Below are positions 7,304 to 15,265 of a DNA stretch of 41,166 bases, in pieces. A program made the translations under genes and the position numbers. Numbering within the stretch: the stretch's first letter is position 1; each line of letters begins with the position of its first letter. A model generated the notes under the pieces. The model made no database searches. It was not told where the DNA came from and was given only the letters and a program-made list of their open reading frames with translations. Source of the DNA: Oscillospiraceae bacterium (GTDB lineage: Bacteria; Bacillota; Clostridia; Oscillospirales; Oscillospiraceae); contig JAISJH010000114.1 of the NCBI GenBank assembly GCA_031261635.1, forward strand, positions 1-41,166, given 5' to 3'.

Positions 7304-7948
7304 ATGTCCAAGATTGCAGAAGTAAAAGCCGCCGTTGAGAACGGCAAAGTCAAAATCGTAGCAGGCCTTGTACAAGAAGCTCTCGACAGCGGAGCAGACG
7401 CCAAACAAATCCTCAACGAGGGTATGATTGACGCGATGGCGGTAGTCGGCGCGAAATTCCAAAAGAATGAAATTTTCGTCCCGGAAATGCTAATCGCGGC
7501 GCGCGCAATGAAAAAGGGTATCGAAGTGCTTCAGCCCGCGCTGAAGGCCGCCGGTTCAGAGCCTGTCGCGAAGCTCATTATCGGCACGGTTGCCGGCGAC
7601 CTGCACGACATCGGCAAGAACCTTGTCGCGATGATGATTGAAGGCGCCGGGTTTGAAGTAACCGACCTCGGCGTTGACGTGCCGAAGGAGAAGTTCGTAG
7701 AGGAACTGAAAGCGCAGCCGGACGTAAAAGTCGTAGCGCTCTCCGCGCTTCTGACGACGACAATGCCCGCGTTGAAAGAGGCCGCCGAGGCAATTCTTGC
7801 GTACAAGAAAGAATCCGGCCGCGACCTCAAAATCATCGTAGGCGGCGCTCCGATTACACAGGCGTTCGCGGACGAAGTGGGCGCGGACGGTTACAGCGAG
7901 GACGCCGCGTCTGCCGCTGAACTGGCAAAGAAAGTCATCGGACTTTAA
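7304..7948 (+). CDS. Corrinoid (cobalamin-binding) protein of a methyltransferase system
   Basis: This 214-residue protein has the two-part build of MtaC/MtbC/MttC-type methyl carriers. A helical cap domain (about 1-85) precedes a Rossmann-like B12 domain. The B12 domain carries the signature GDLHDIGKN with the lower ligand His101, then SALLTTTM (147-154) and GGAPIT (180-185). It carries a methyl group on cobalt between the two methyltransferases encoded upstream. ATG 7304 follows GGAGGA at ideal spacing. About 350 bp of palindromic repeats separate it from the preceding gene, so it may be uncoupled from it in expression. No reductive activator (RamA/RACo type) is encoded in the window. Confidence 0.93.
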   Translation: MSKIAEVKAAVENGKVKIVAGLVQEALDSGADAKQILNEGMIDAMAVVGAKFQKNEIFVPEMLIAARAMKKGIEVLQPALKAAGSEPVAKLIIGTVAGDLHDIGKNLVAMMIEGAGFEVTDLGVDVPKEKFVEELKAQPDVKVVALSALLTTTMPALKEAAEAILAYKKESGRDLKIIVGGAPITQAFADEVGADGYSEDAASAAELAKKVIGL

Positions 7949-7982
7949 TCAATTGACAGTTGACAATTGATAATTGACAATT

Positions 7983-8027
7983 ACGGGGGTTTGGACGCTT
8001 GCGCGTTCTTGCCCCCGTTGCTGTTTT
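7983..8027 (+). terminator. Terminator after the corrinoid protein gene
   Basis: ACGGGGG (7983-7989) pairs with CCCCCGT (8012-8018), with an inner stem GGACGC/GCGTTC, and a TTTTT run follows. AT-rich CAATTGACAATTGATAATTG-like words lie between the stop codon and the stem. Confidence 0.6.
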
Positions 8028-8057
8028 TGCGCGGCACCCCCCGCCTCTGCGGAGGCA

Positions 8058-8345
8058 CCCCCCTCTAAAGAGGGGGGCTTTGGTGGGTTGGACGGGGGTA
8101 CGCCGCGCACGGCGCGGGAAACCACCCCCCCGCCTGCGGGCGGTACCCCTCCACAGAGGGGATAGGGTTTGGACGTAGATTGCGTTCTACGGGGGCTTGC
8201 TCTTGCGTAACCCCCGTCTAAACCCTCGTCCCTATCCCCTCTGTGGAGGGGTGCCGCCGCAGCGGCGGGGTGGTTCCCCCGCAGGGCGCACCTCCGTCCA
8301 AACCTACGTAATTATCAATTATCAATTGTCAATTATCAATTGTCA
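8058..8345. repeat. Large nested inverted repeat and AT-rich words
   Basis: CCCCCCTCT/AGAGGGGGG (8058-8077) is followed by a long inverted repeat. Its left arm (about 8120-8174, with CCCCTCCACAGAGGGGATAGGG) pairs with the right arm (about 8215-8275, with CCCTATCCCCTCTGTGGAGGGG). Several copies of TTATCAATTGTCAAT-type sequence then run to 8345. The stretch of almost 500 bp has no credible gene. Confidence 0.7.
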
Positions 8346-8392
8346 TAACGTCTCTGATATTTGATAACTGTAAACTGAAAAAAATTTCGTGG

Positions 8393-8421
8393 TTGACAAA
8401 CTCGATTAGCTATGTTATAAT
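8393..8421 (+). promoter_or_regulatory. uvrC promoter, leaving almost no leader
   Basis: TTGACA (8393-8398) and TATAAT (8416-8421) are 17 bp apart. Transcription would normally begin near 8428, only about 3 bases before the uvrC ATG at 8431. No LexA-type operator was recognised. Confidence 0.75.
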
Positions 8422-8430
8422 AACAAGGTT

Positions 8431-10260
8431 ATGAAACTGGAGGAACTGCGCCAAGCCGCTCACGAGCTGCCTTTGAAACCCGGGGTTTATTTTATGCGAG
8501 ATAAAACCGGGGATATTATCTACGTGGGCAAAGCTAAACTCCTGCGGAACCGCGTGTCGTCCTACTTCCGCGAAAGCGGTCACGACGACCCTAAAACCCG
8601 CACGCTCGTGTCGCGTATCGACCGCTTTGACATTATCGTCTGCGCCAGCGAATTTGACGCGCTTGTCACGGAATCCACCTTTATTAAACAGCACAAACCG
8701 CGCTATAACATTCTTTTGAAAGACAGCAAGGGCTACCCCTACGCACGGCTTGACCTCGCCGGAGCTAAATACCCGCGCTTTGAGGTTGTCGGTAAGCCGC
8801 TTGACGACGGCGCCTTGTACCTCGGGCCGTATTACTCGCGGCATACGCTGTTTGACGCTATCAATGTGGTTAATCAGGTGCTTCGTCTGCCGCTGTGTTC
8901 GAGTTTTGGCAGGAAAGTTTGTCTGAATTTCCACATTAAGCTCTGCGACGGCTGGTGTACCGGGAACCCCGACGTTAGCGAGTACAAAGCGCGTATGAAA
9001 CAGGCCGTGGCAATTCTCGACGGTCACAGCGGCGACGTTTCCCGGGAAATAGAAAACGAAATGTTTGACGCGGCTGAAAACCTGCGGTTTGAGCGCGCGG
9101 CGCAGCTTCGCGACAGGCTTCGCGCACTCGGGACGCTTGCTAAAAAGCAGCTTCCCGCTCCGGGTATGAAGGCCGATACAGACGCTTTCGCGTTTTACCG
9201 GGGCGAAGCGAAGTCGGCGTTCGCGGTACTGTGTTATTCGGCGCAGAACAGCTCTAGCGGCGCTAAACTCTTAGGCAAAGACTATGACGTTTTCCCGCCG
9301 CCGCAGGAGGAGGACGGAGAGGCGCTCTCGCACTTGCTTCGTGAATACTACATTCAGCGCGGAGTTTGCCCAAAAACTATTCTGCTTCCGTTTGAACTGC
9401 CTGACTGCGAGGAGATTGCGCGGCTGTTCCGCGAAACCTTTGGTCACGCCGTAGATTTAATAGTTCCCAAGAAAGGCGAGAAGCTTGAGCTTATACGGCT
9501 TGCGCGTGATAACGCTTATGAGGAGGTTTTGAGGGCTACTACAACCGTTGAGCGGGCTAATAAAACGCTCGAGTGGCTTCGCGATAACCTTAAACTTTCC
9601 GTTATACCTAACAGGATTGAGGCCTTCGACATTTCGCACACCGCCGGGAACGAAGTCGTTGGCGGTATGGTGGTTTTCAAAAACGCAAGGCCGCTGAAAC
9701 GCGATTACAGACGCTTCAAGATAAAAACCGTCGAGGGTAACGACGATTACCACTCAATGCGCGAGGTTTTACAGCGGCGTCTGGCGCACCTCAATACAGA
9801 GCCGGAACAAAGCGAAGCAGAGGACAAATGGGAGCGGCCGGATTTAATCCTCGTAGACGGCGGAGGGACGCTGGCGAGTATGGCGCGTGAACTCACAGAC
9901 ATTCCGGTATTCGGAATGGTTAAGGATAACCGCCACCGCACACGCGCTCTGGTAAGCCCCGATAATGACGAAATTGGCATTGCGGCGCGTCCTGACGTGT
10001 TCGGGTTTATAGGTAAGGTGCAGGAGGAAACCCACCGCTACGCCGTTGATTACCACCGCTTGCTTAGAAGCAAGAGCATAGAGAAAAGCGAGCTTGACGC
10101 TATACCCGGGATAGGCAAGGCACGTCGTGAGGCGCTGTATAAACATTTCAAGTCGCTTAAAGCTATAGAGGCGGCGACGATTGACGAGCTTAAGGCGGTA
10201 GTGCCTAAAGGTGCCGCTGAAACGGTGTGGAAGCATTTTCACCCGGAGGATACGGCGTAA
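8431..10260 (+). CDS. uvrC: Excinuclease ABC subunit C
   Basis: UvrC makes both incisions around bulky DNA lesions in nucleotide excision repair together with UvrA and UvrB. The 609 residues match the family. An N-terminal GIY-YIG nuclease domain (PGVYFM at 17-22, YVGKAK at 31-36) is followed by a UVR helical motif near 195-235 that contacts UvrB. An RNase H-like second nuclease (FDISHTAGNEVVGG and DLILVDGGG) follows. Tandem helix-hairpin-helix motifs come at the end (IPGIGKARR and VPKGAAETV). The start fits the family N-terminus, but no Shine-Dalgarno lies in front of it and the promoter places the transcript start about 3 bases upstream. The mRNA is thus predicted to be nearly leaderless. 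Confidence 0.97.
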   Translation: MKLEELRQAAHELPLKPGVYFMRDKTGDIIYVGKAKLLRNRVSSYFRESGHDDPKTRTLVSRIDRFDIIVCASEFDALVTESTFIKQHKPRYNILLKDSKGYPYARLDLAGAKYPRFEVVGKPLDDGALYLGPYYSRHTLFDAINVVNQVLRLPLCSSFGRKVCLNFHIKLCDGWCTGNPDVSEYKARMKQAVAILDGHSGDVSREIENEMFDAAENLRFERAAQLRDRLRALGTLAKKQLPAPGMKADTDAFAFYRGEAKSAFAVLCYSAQNSSSGAKLLGKDYDVFPPPQEEDGEALSHLLREYYIQRGVCPKTILLPFELPDCEEIARLFRETFGHAVDLIVPKKGEKLELIRLARDNAYEEVLRATTTVERANKTLEWLRDNLKLSVIPNRIEAFDISHTAGNEVVGGMVVFKNARPLKRDYRRFKIKTVEGNDDYHSMREVLQRRLAHLNTEPEQSEAEDKWERPDLILVDGGGTLASMARELTDIPVFGMVKDNRHRTRALVSPDNDEIGIAARPDVFGFIGKVQEETHRYAVDYHRLLRSKSIEKSELDAIPGIGKARREALYKHFKSLKAIEAATIDELKAVVPKGAAETVWKHFHPEDTA

Positions 10261-10276
10261 ATGTACGTAGAGCTAC

Positions 10277-10373
10277 GTAGGGGACGATGCCCACATCGTC
10301 CCGCCGGATTTTTCCGTTTTGCGTGATACGTACCTTGTGTAATTCTCGGGGCGATGTGGGCATCGCCCCCTAC
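10277..10373. repeat. Paired GC palindromes between uvrC and rsmD
   Basis: GGGACGATG/CATCGTCCC (10281-10302, followed by GCCGGATTTTT) and GGGGCGATG/CATCGCCCC (10348-10369) are each hairpins and are also inverted copies of each other. The first may weakly terminate uvrC transcription; no promoter for rsmD was found. Confidence 0.65.
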
Positions 10374-10444
10374 AGAGCGGCGCAAAACCAAATCTACACC
10401 CGTAATTATTCATTATTAACTATTCATTGAAAGTAAGAGAGCGT

Positions 10445-10999
10445 ATGAGAATTATCAGCGGCACATTCAGGGGGCGCAAGCTCAGAACCCCGCTTGGGGA
10501 CGGGATACGTCCTACCGGCGATAAAGTCAAGGAGAGTATTTTTAATATACTCCAGTTTGACATAGAGGGGCGGCGTGTTCTTGACCTCTTTGCCGGGACG
10601 GGGCAGCTCGGTATCGAGGCCTTAAGCCGGGGAGCGGCGTCAGTTACCTTTGTCGACAGCTCGCAGGACGCCGTTAACCTTGTGCGTGAGAATGTCGGGC
10701 TTTTGCGCTTGCCGGACGAGAGCGTTAAAAAGATTTTTGCCGGAGACGCAATTTCCTACTTGCAAAAAGACGAAAAATTTGATATTATATTGCTTGACCC
10801 GCCTTTCGCGTCGGATTTGGTTTTCAAGGCAGTTGACATAGTCGTCAAAAAGGAAAAGCTCGAAATCGGCGGCGTTATGGTCTGCGAAACCGACAGCGCA
10901 AGACTTAAAGAGTTGCAAGAAAACGCATACCCCGGCTATACTGAAAAACGCTATAAATACGGCAAGACCTCGCTCTTAGTATATAGCCGTGAGGAGTAA
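10445..10999 (+). CDS. rsmD: 16S rRNA (guanine(966)-N(2))-methyltransferase RsmD
   Basis: RsmD methylates G966 of 16S rRNA during 30S assembly using S-adenosylmethionine. The class I methyltransferase fold shows DLFAGTGQLG (47-56) for cofactor binding and the target-base motif LDPPF (117-121). The N-terminal MRIISGTFRGRKL is the family start, so ATG 10445 is chosen over the upstream TTG 10427 of the track. At 184 residues the length is normal. The next gene, coaD, starts 6 bases after its stop and takes its GAGGAG ribosome binding site from the last rsmD codons, a common clostridial pairing. Confidence 0.93.
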   Translation: MRIISGTFRGRKLRTPLGDGIRPTGDKVKESIFNILQFDIEGRRVLDLFAGTGQLGIEALSRGAASVTFVDSSQDAVNLVRENVGLLRLPDESVKKIFAGDAISYLQKDEKFDIILLDPPFASDLVFKAVDIVVKKEKLEIGGVMVCETDSARLKELQENAYPGYTEKRYKYGKTSLLVYSREE

Positions 11000-11005
11000 G
11001 CAATT

Positions 11006-11509
11006 ATGGGAACTGCAATCTACAGCGGGAGCTTCGACCCTATAACGCTCGGTCATCTTAACATAATCAAGCGGGCGCGGATAATCTTTCCTAAGATAAT
11101 CGTCTGCGTAACGGTTAACGCCGGGAAATCGCCGCTGTTTAGCCTTGACGAGCGGATTGAGCAGGTCACGCAGGTCATTTCCAAATTCCCGAACGTCGAG
11201 GTAGCCGTCTGCGACACGCTTATTGCGGAGTTTGCGCGGAAACACGCCGCAGGGGTTATTATACGCGGACTGCGCGCCCTGTCCGATTACGAACGCGAGT
11301 TCAGTATGGCGCTTGTAAATAAAAAACTCAATCCCGATTTGGAAACGTTTTTCCTTGCCGCCGACGAAAAGTATATGTACCACAGTTCAAGCGGCGTTAA
11401 GGAACTCGCTCACTTCGGCGCGGATTTATCGGGCTGGTGTCCGCGTGAGATAATTAAGCCGCTTCAGGCGCGAATGAAGCAAATAACTGCCGGGGGTATT
11501 GCCAGATGA
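11006..11509 (+). CDS. coaD: Phosphopantetheine adenylyltransferase
   Basis: CoaD transfers AMP from ATP to 4'-phosphopantetheine, the penultimate step of coenzyme A synthesis. The 167-residue protein is a nucleotidyltransferase with GSFDP (8-12) and the ATP-binding TLGH motif (14-17). IRGLR (87-91) and the C-terminal HSSSGVKE loop (126-133) correspond to the family ISST/SS-x-x-K/R site. The length is typical. It overlaps the next gene by four bases (ATGA), so the two are probably translationally coupled. Confidence 0.96.
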   Translation: MGTAIYSGSFDPITLGHLNIIKRARIIFPKIIVCVTVNAGKSPLFSLDERIEQVTQVISKFPNVEVAVCDTLIAEFARKHAAGVIIRGLRALSDYEREFSMALVNKKLNPDLETFFLAADEKYMYHSSSGVKELAHFGADLSGWCPREIIKPLQARMKQITAGGIAR

Positions 11510-11988
11510 ATAAGGACATAATGGAGCTTTTGGAGGCGGTGTCAGAATCCCTCAACCGCTCACGAAAGGTGCCGTTTGCCGACGACCTGTACTTTGTGCC
11601 TAAGGGCGAGATTATTGACATCATCGCGGAGATTAAATCTAATTTCCCGCGTGAGGTCAGTTCCGCAAAGCAAATCGTTGATAACGCTAACGAATACGTG
11701 CGTAAGGCAAAAGAGGACGGAGCGCGTATTATTGAGGCCGCGAACGCGCGCGCCGAGCGGCTTGTGCAGAACGAGGAGATTGTCCTCCTCGCGCGGCAAA
11801 AGGAGCGCGAGATTGCCGAACGCACAAGGGTTCGCGCAAACGAGATAATGTCAAAGGCTAATCAGGCGGCGAACGAAATCCAGCACCAGGCGAACGTGTA
11901 CCTCGAAAACGCCCTGCGTAAAGCCGAGGAGGCGCTCGCTACGTCGGTAACGGAAGTTCGCTCGGCGCGTCAGTCTCTGCGGCGGTAG
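11506..11988 (+). CDS. Coiled-coil protein of the clostridial coaD-linked 'ATPase' family
   Basis: The 160-residue protein is almost entirely charged alpha helix from residue 30 onward and resembles the stalk of ATP synthase subunit b in composition. It has no membrane segment and no nucleotide-binding motif. Homologues beside coaD in Clostridia are often labelled 'ATPase', a label this sequence does not support. A short N-terminal segment with KVPFADDLYFVPKGEI (about 21-36) precedes the helix and may be a separate binding element. ATG 11506 overlaps the coaD stop. The function is unknown; DivIVA-like scaffolding would fit the composition but is speculation. Confidence 0.75.
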   Translation: MNKDIMELLEAVSESLNRSRKVPFADDLYFVPKGEIIDIIAEIKSNFPREVSSAKQIVDNANEYVRKAKEDGARIIEAANARAERLVQNEEIVLLARQKEREIAERTRVRANEIMSKANQAANEIQHQANVYLENALRKAEEALATSVTEVRSARQSLRR

Positions 11989-12060
11989 TTAAAACCCGGT
12001 ACGGCGACTATTCCCGCTAACTTGCGGCTCTCCCCTGCCCCGCCGCGTTTGCCTTACACA

Positions 12061-12089
12061 TTAACACATACACATTCAACACATATAAA
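12061..12089 (+). promoter_or_regulatory. Possible secDF promoter
   Basis: TTAACA (12061-12066) and TATAAA (12084-12089) are 17 bp apart, 26 bp before the secDF start codon. The match is weaker than that of the other promoters here. Confidence 0.45.
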
Positions 12090-12115
12090 ATATAACTCAC
12101 AAGAGGAGATTACCA

Positions 12116-14332
12116 ATGCGGAAAAGTGCACTCACTATCGGCGGCTTGCTGCTGATAATCGCGATTTTGGTCTTTACGTCATTCTTCGGGCTCGATATTT
12201 TAGGCTTCAAACTGCCCTCGCTTGAACGCGGGGTTAAGTTCGGGCTTGACCTCGTAGGCGGTTCTGAAATCACCTACGAAGCGGAAATACCCGACGGTAC
12301 GGACGCTGTAACAATCTCAAACGGTATCGACACCGCTATCACGATGCTTCGTCAGCGTTTGAACTCACTCGGTTATACCGAAGCCAACGTTTACAAATAC
12401 GGTGAAAAACGTATCGTTCTCGAAGTTCCGAACGTTTCAGACCCCGAGCAGGCTGTGCAAATGCTCGGCACCACAGCTGTCGTGCAGTTCCGCGACTGGC
12501 AGGGTAACGTTATACTCGACGGTAAGGATATTCAGTCTGCCGACGCGGTTTACGGCGACCTTGAGGGCGGCACTAAGGGCTATATAGTCCAGATGAAGCT
12601 TACCGCCGAGGGGACAAATAAGTTCCGCGAGGGTACTAAGAGCGCCGCCGCGCAGGCAGGTAGCGGCAATAACTTCGTCGCGATTTATCTTGACGAGGAG
12701 GAAATCTCGCGCCCTTCCGTCGAAGCGAAATACGCGACTACCGGTATTGATACCGATTCTCCGGTTATAACGCTCGGCAGCAACGACGCGGCTTACGCGA
12801 AGTATCTCGCGGAGATTATCAAGGCGGGTCAGTTGCCCTTCGCCCTGCGTGAGAGCCGCTTGCAAGCCGTGGGAGCGCAGCTCGGTGAAAAATCGCTCGA
12901 TTACGCTATGCTCGCGGGTGTAATCGGTATTATCCTCGTTATGATTTATATGGTGATTATTTACCGTCTGCCGGGGTTAATCGCGGACTTTTCGCTTATA
13001 CTCTATATCGCGCTGTTCCTGACGGTTATGTCTAAGATTGGGATAAACCTTACGCTTCCGGGCATTGCGGGTATTGTCCTTACCGCAGGTATGGCGGTTG
13101 ACGCGAACGTCATTATCTACGAGCGGCTCAGGGAGGAGCTTGCGGCGGGACGAACGCTTCGCGCCGCTATCGACGCGGGTTTTAACAGAGCCTTTACGGC
13201 TATACTCGACTCTAACATCACGACCCTTATCGCGGCTTCTGTACTGCTGTGGCAGGGTACGGGAACAATTCTCGGCTTCGCAAAAACCCTCTTTGCCGGA
13301 GTAGTTCTCTCTATGCTCGTAATGCTGCTCGTCCCGCGCCTGCTGCTTCGCACCTTAGCTGAGATGGGTATTCGCAAGACATCGCTGTACAGCTCGCCGT
13401 ATAAGCCCTATGAATCCGGCGAGAACGCTAAGTTTTCCTTTACAAGTAAGTTCAAGTTCTTCGGCACAATCTCTATTGTCATTTCCGCTGTGGCTATCAT
13501 CGGTCTACTGCTGTTGCCCTTTGGAAAGATAGTCTTTAACCTTGACCACGACTTCGTAGGCGGCGTTACTATGGACTTCGAGCTGAACCGGGAAATCACG
13601 CCGGAAGTCGCTGATAACGTCGGGAAAATCGTAACTGAAATAGCCGGGTTCGCTCCCGCGACCGTTACAAAGAGCGGCAACGGCGGTACGATTGTATCAA
13701 TCAAGATGAACGAGATTCCGACTGAAACGCGCGAAATCGTGTTCAACACGGTTAACGAAGCCTACGGCGGCAACGCGTCAATTGTTTCGAGCGACTTCGT
13801 TTCCGCGAGCGTCGGACGCGATATCACGCGGAGCGCCTTCCTCGCGACGAGCCTCGCGGCCTTCCTGATACTGATTTATATAGCGTTCAGGTTTGAGCTT
13901 CGCTCGGGTATTGCCGCGATTATCGCCCTGCTTCACGACGTTATGGTAATGCTGACCTGCTATGTTTTATTCCAAATCCCGATGAATATGAATTTTATAG
14001 CGGCAATGCTGACCGTTATCGGTTATTCGATTAACGCGACAATCATCATCTTTGACCGTATACGCGAAAATAATAAGCGGCTCGCCGGTACGGCGACATT
14101 CGCGGTGCTTGTTGACCGCAGTGTATTCCAGACCCTGCGCCGCTCGGTAGGTACGACGCTGACGACGCTTCTGCCCCTGTTGCTGATAATAATTCTGGGT
14201 GTGGACAGCGTTCGGAACTTCGGTATCCCGATTGCGATAGGTATAACAACGGGTTGCTACAGCTCAATATTTATCTCGGGTCCGCTGTGGAACGCGCTGA
14301 GGAAAAAAGATGCGAAAAAGCTGAAAGCGTAG
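12116..14332 (+). CDS. secDF: Fused SecD-SecF protein-export membrane protein
   Basis: SecD and SecF use the proton gradient to pull secreted proteins off the SecYEG channel on the outer face of the membrane. Here both are one 738-residue chain. The SecD half has one N-terminal helix (about 8-28), the FGLDLVGGSEITYE motif, an extracytoplasmic domain to about 260, and a five-helix bundle with AGMAVDANVIIYERLREE. The SecF half starts with a new helix near 450 and repeats the plan with DHDFVGGVTMDFE and NATIIIFDRIREN. ATG 12116 follows GAGGAG. Fusion is known in several Firmicutes. The gene ends in a strong terminator. Confidence 0.95.
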   Translation: MRKSALTIGGLLLIIAILVFTSFFGLDILGFKLPSLERGVKFGLDLVGGSEITYEAEIPDGTDAVTISNGIDTAITMLRQRLNSLGYTEANVYKYGEKRIVLEVPNVSDPEQAVQMLGTTAVVQFRDWQGNVILDGKDIQSADAVYGDLEGGTKGYIVQMKLTAEGTNKFREGTKSAAAQAGSGNNFVAIYLDEEEISRPSVEAKYATTGIDTDSPVITLGSNDAAYAKYLAEIIKAGQLPFALRESRLQAVGAQLGEKSLDYAMLAGVIGIILVMIYMVIIYRLPGLIADFSLILYIALFLTVMSKIGINLTLPGIAGIVLTAGMAVDANVIIYERLREELAAGRTLRAAIDAGFNRAFTAILDSNITTLIAASVLLWQGTGTILGFAKTLFAGVVLSMLVMLLVPRLLLRTLAEMGIRKTSLYSSPYKPYESGENAKFSFTSKFKFFGTISIVISAVAIIGLLLLPFGKIVFNLDHDFVGGVTMDFELNREITPEVADNVGKIVTEIAGFAPATVTKSGNGGTIVSIKMNEIPTETREIVFNTVNEAYGGNASIVSSDFVSASVGRDITRSAFLATSLAAFLILIYIAFRFELRSGIAAIIALLHDVMVMLTCYVLFQIPMNMNFIAAMLTVIGYSINATIIIFDRIRENNKRLAGTATFAVLVDRSVFQTLRRSVGTTLTTLLPLLLIIILGVDSVRNFGIPIAIGITTGCYSSIFISGPLWNALRKKDAKKLKA

Positions 14333-14350
14333 TATTTGTAAACGTTTGTT

Positions 14351-14381
14351 GGGGCGGGTGTGATGACCCGCCCCTTTTTTT
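14351..14381 (+). terminator. secDF terminator built from a GC palindrome
   Basis: GGGGCGGGT (14351-14359) pairs with ACCCGCCCC (14366-14374) and seven T residues follow. The stem is a variant of the GGGCGGGTTTGAAACCCGCCC repeat found across the window. A second palindrome, GGGGCGGG/CCCGCCC, lies near 14432-14452. Confidence 0.85.
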
Positions 14382-14603
14382 GGGGCTTGTACGGCTTGAA
14401 TGGATTGGCAAATTTACGTTGCGGCTTGTAGGGGCGGGGCTTGCCCCGCCCGGTTGTCCAATTGATTTATAACCATAGCAACCGGGCAAGGCGTGCAATA
14501 TTATTTTTACACTCGTAGCTTGAAAAACCGCTTGCGTTATACGATAAAACGTTGTATAATAATTCAATAACAAGGTAAATAAAAAGGCAACAGTTCAAGA
14601 GTT

Positions 14604-14763
14604 CGTCATTGCGAGCCGCGGGACGCTTGCGATACGTAGAATGTTTAGCGGCGAAGCAATCCAGTGCCGCAGTCCGCAGATACGTATGTTTTGCTCCCGG
14701 CACTGGATTGCCGCGCGCCTATACGCCCTACGTATCGCAAGTGCGGCGGCGCTCGCAATGACG
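14604..14763. repeat. MITE-like repeat, full inverted unit
   Basis: The 160-bp unit begins CGTCATTGCGAGCCGCGG and ends CGGCGCTCGCAATGACG, with facing copies of GAAGCAATCCAGTGCCG and CGGCACTGGATTGC in the middle. ORFs on both strands here are translations of the repeat. Confidence 0.8.
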
Positions 14764-14901
14764 GGCGGGGGCAAGCCCCGCCCCCGCGCATTGCGCGGAC
14801 GGTTGCTCTGCACCCTCCTCGTCACCCCAACTGCCCCGCCACCGTAATTGATATATTTTATTTGATAACTGTAATTTGTCAAAGGCAACGGTTTAAGAGT
14901 T

Positions 14902-14970
14902 CGTCATTGCGAGCCGCGGGACGCTTGCGATACGTAGAATGTTTAGCGGCGAAGCAATCCAGTGCCGCAG
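14902..14970. repeat. MITE-like repeat, left half only, duplicated
   Basis: This half unit is identical over about 69 bases to the left half of the copy at 14604, and the roughly 20 bases before each copy also match nearly perfectly (AAAGGCAAC[A/G]GTT[C/T]AAGAGTT). An AT-rich GATAACAGTTATCAAATATC word replaces the missing right half. Confidence 0.8.
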
Positions 14971-15073
14971 TTTAGTCAGATAACAGTTATCAAATATCAG
15001 ATATCAGAGACGAGGTTTGGACGTTGGTAGCTGGGGGGCGGGGGTTGCGTGTACACTGCGAAGGTTAAGAGTC

Positions 15074-15170
15074 CGTCATTGCGAGCGCCGCCGCACTTGC
15101 GATACGTAGGACGTTTAGGCGCGAAGCAATCCAGTGCCGGGAGCGTAACATACGTATCTGCGGACTGCGG
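15074..15170. repeat. MITE-like repeat, truncated
   Basis: A left half (CGTCATTGCGAGCG ... GAAGCAATCCAGTGCCG) continues into GGAGCGTAACATACGTATCTGCGGACTGCGG, the reverse complement of the centre of the copies at 3653 and 14604. It then stops against an AT-rich repeat word. It occupies the last part of the 930-bp gene-free stretch before the SDR gene. Confidence 0.75.
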
Positions 15171-15204
15171 GTATTTGATATTTGATAACTGTTATTTTTA
15201 TTGT

Positions 15205-15233
15205 TTGACATTCGTTTCTTTTTGTGTTATAAT
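15205..15233 (+). promoter_or_regulatory. Promoter of the SDR-MATE operon
   Basis: TTGACA (15205-15210) and TATAAT (15228-15233) are separated by 17 bp, 32 bp before the SDR start codon. Confidence 0.8.
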
Positions 15234-15265
15234 ATAGAAAAACACATATAGGAGGGAAACATCTT

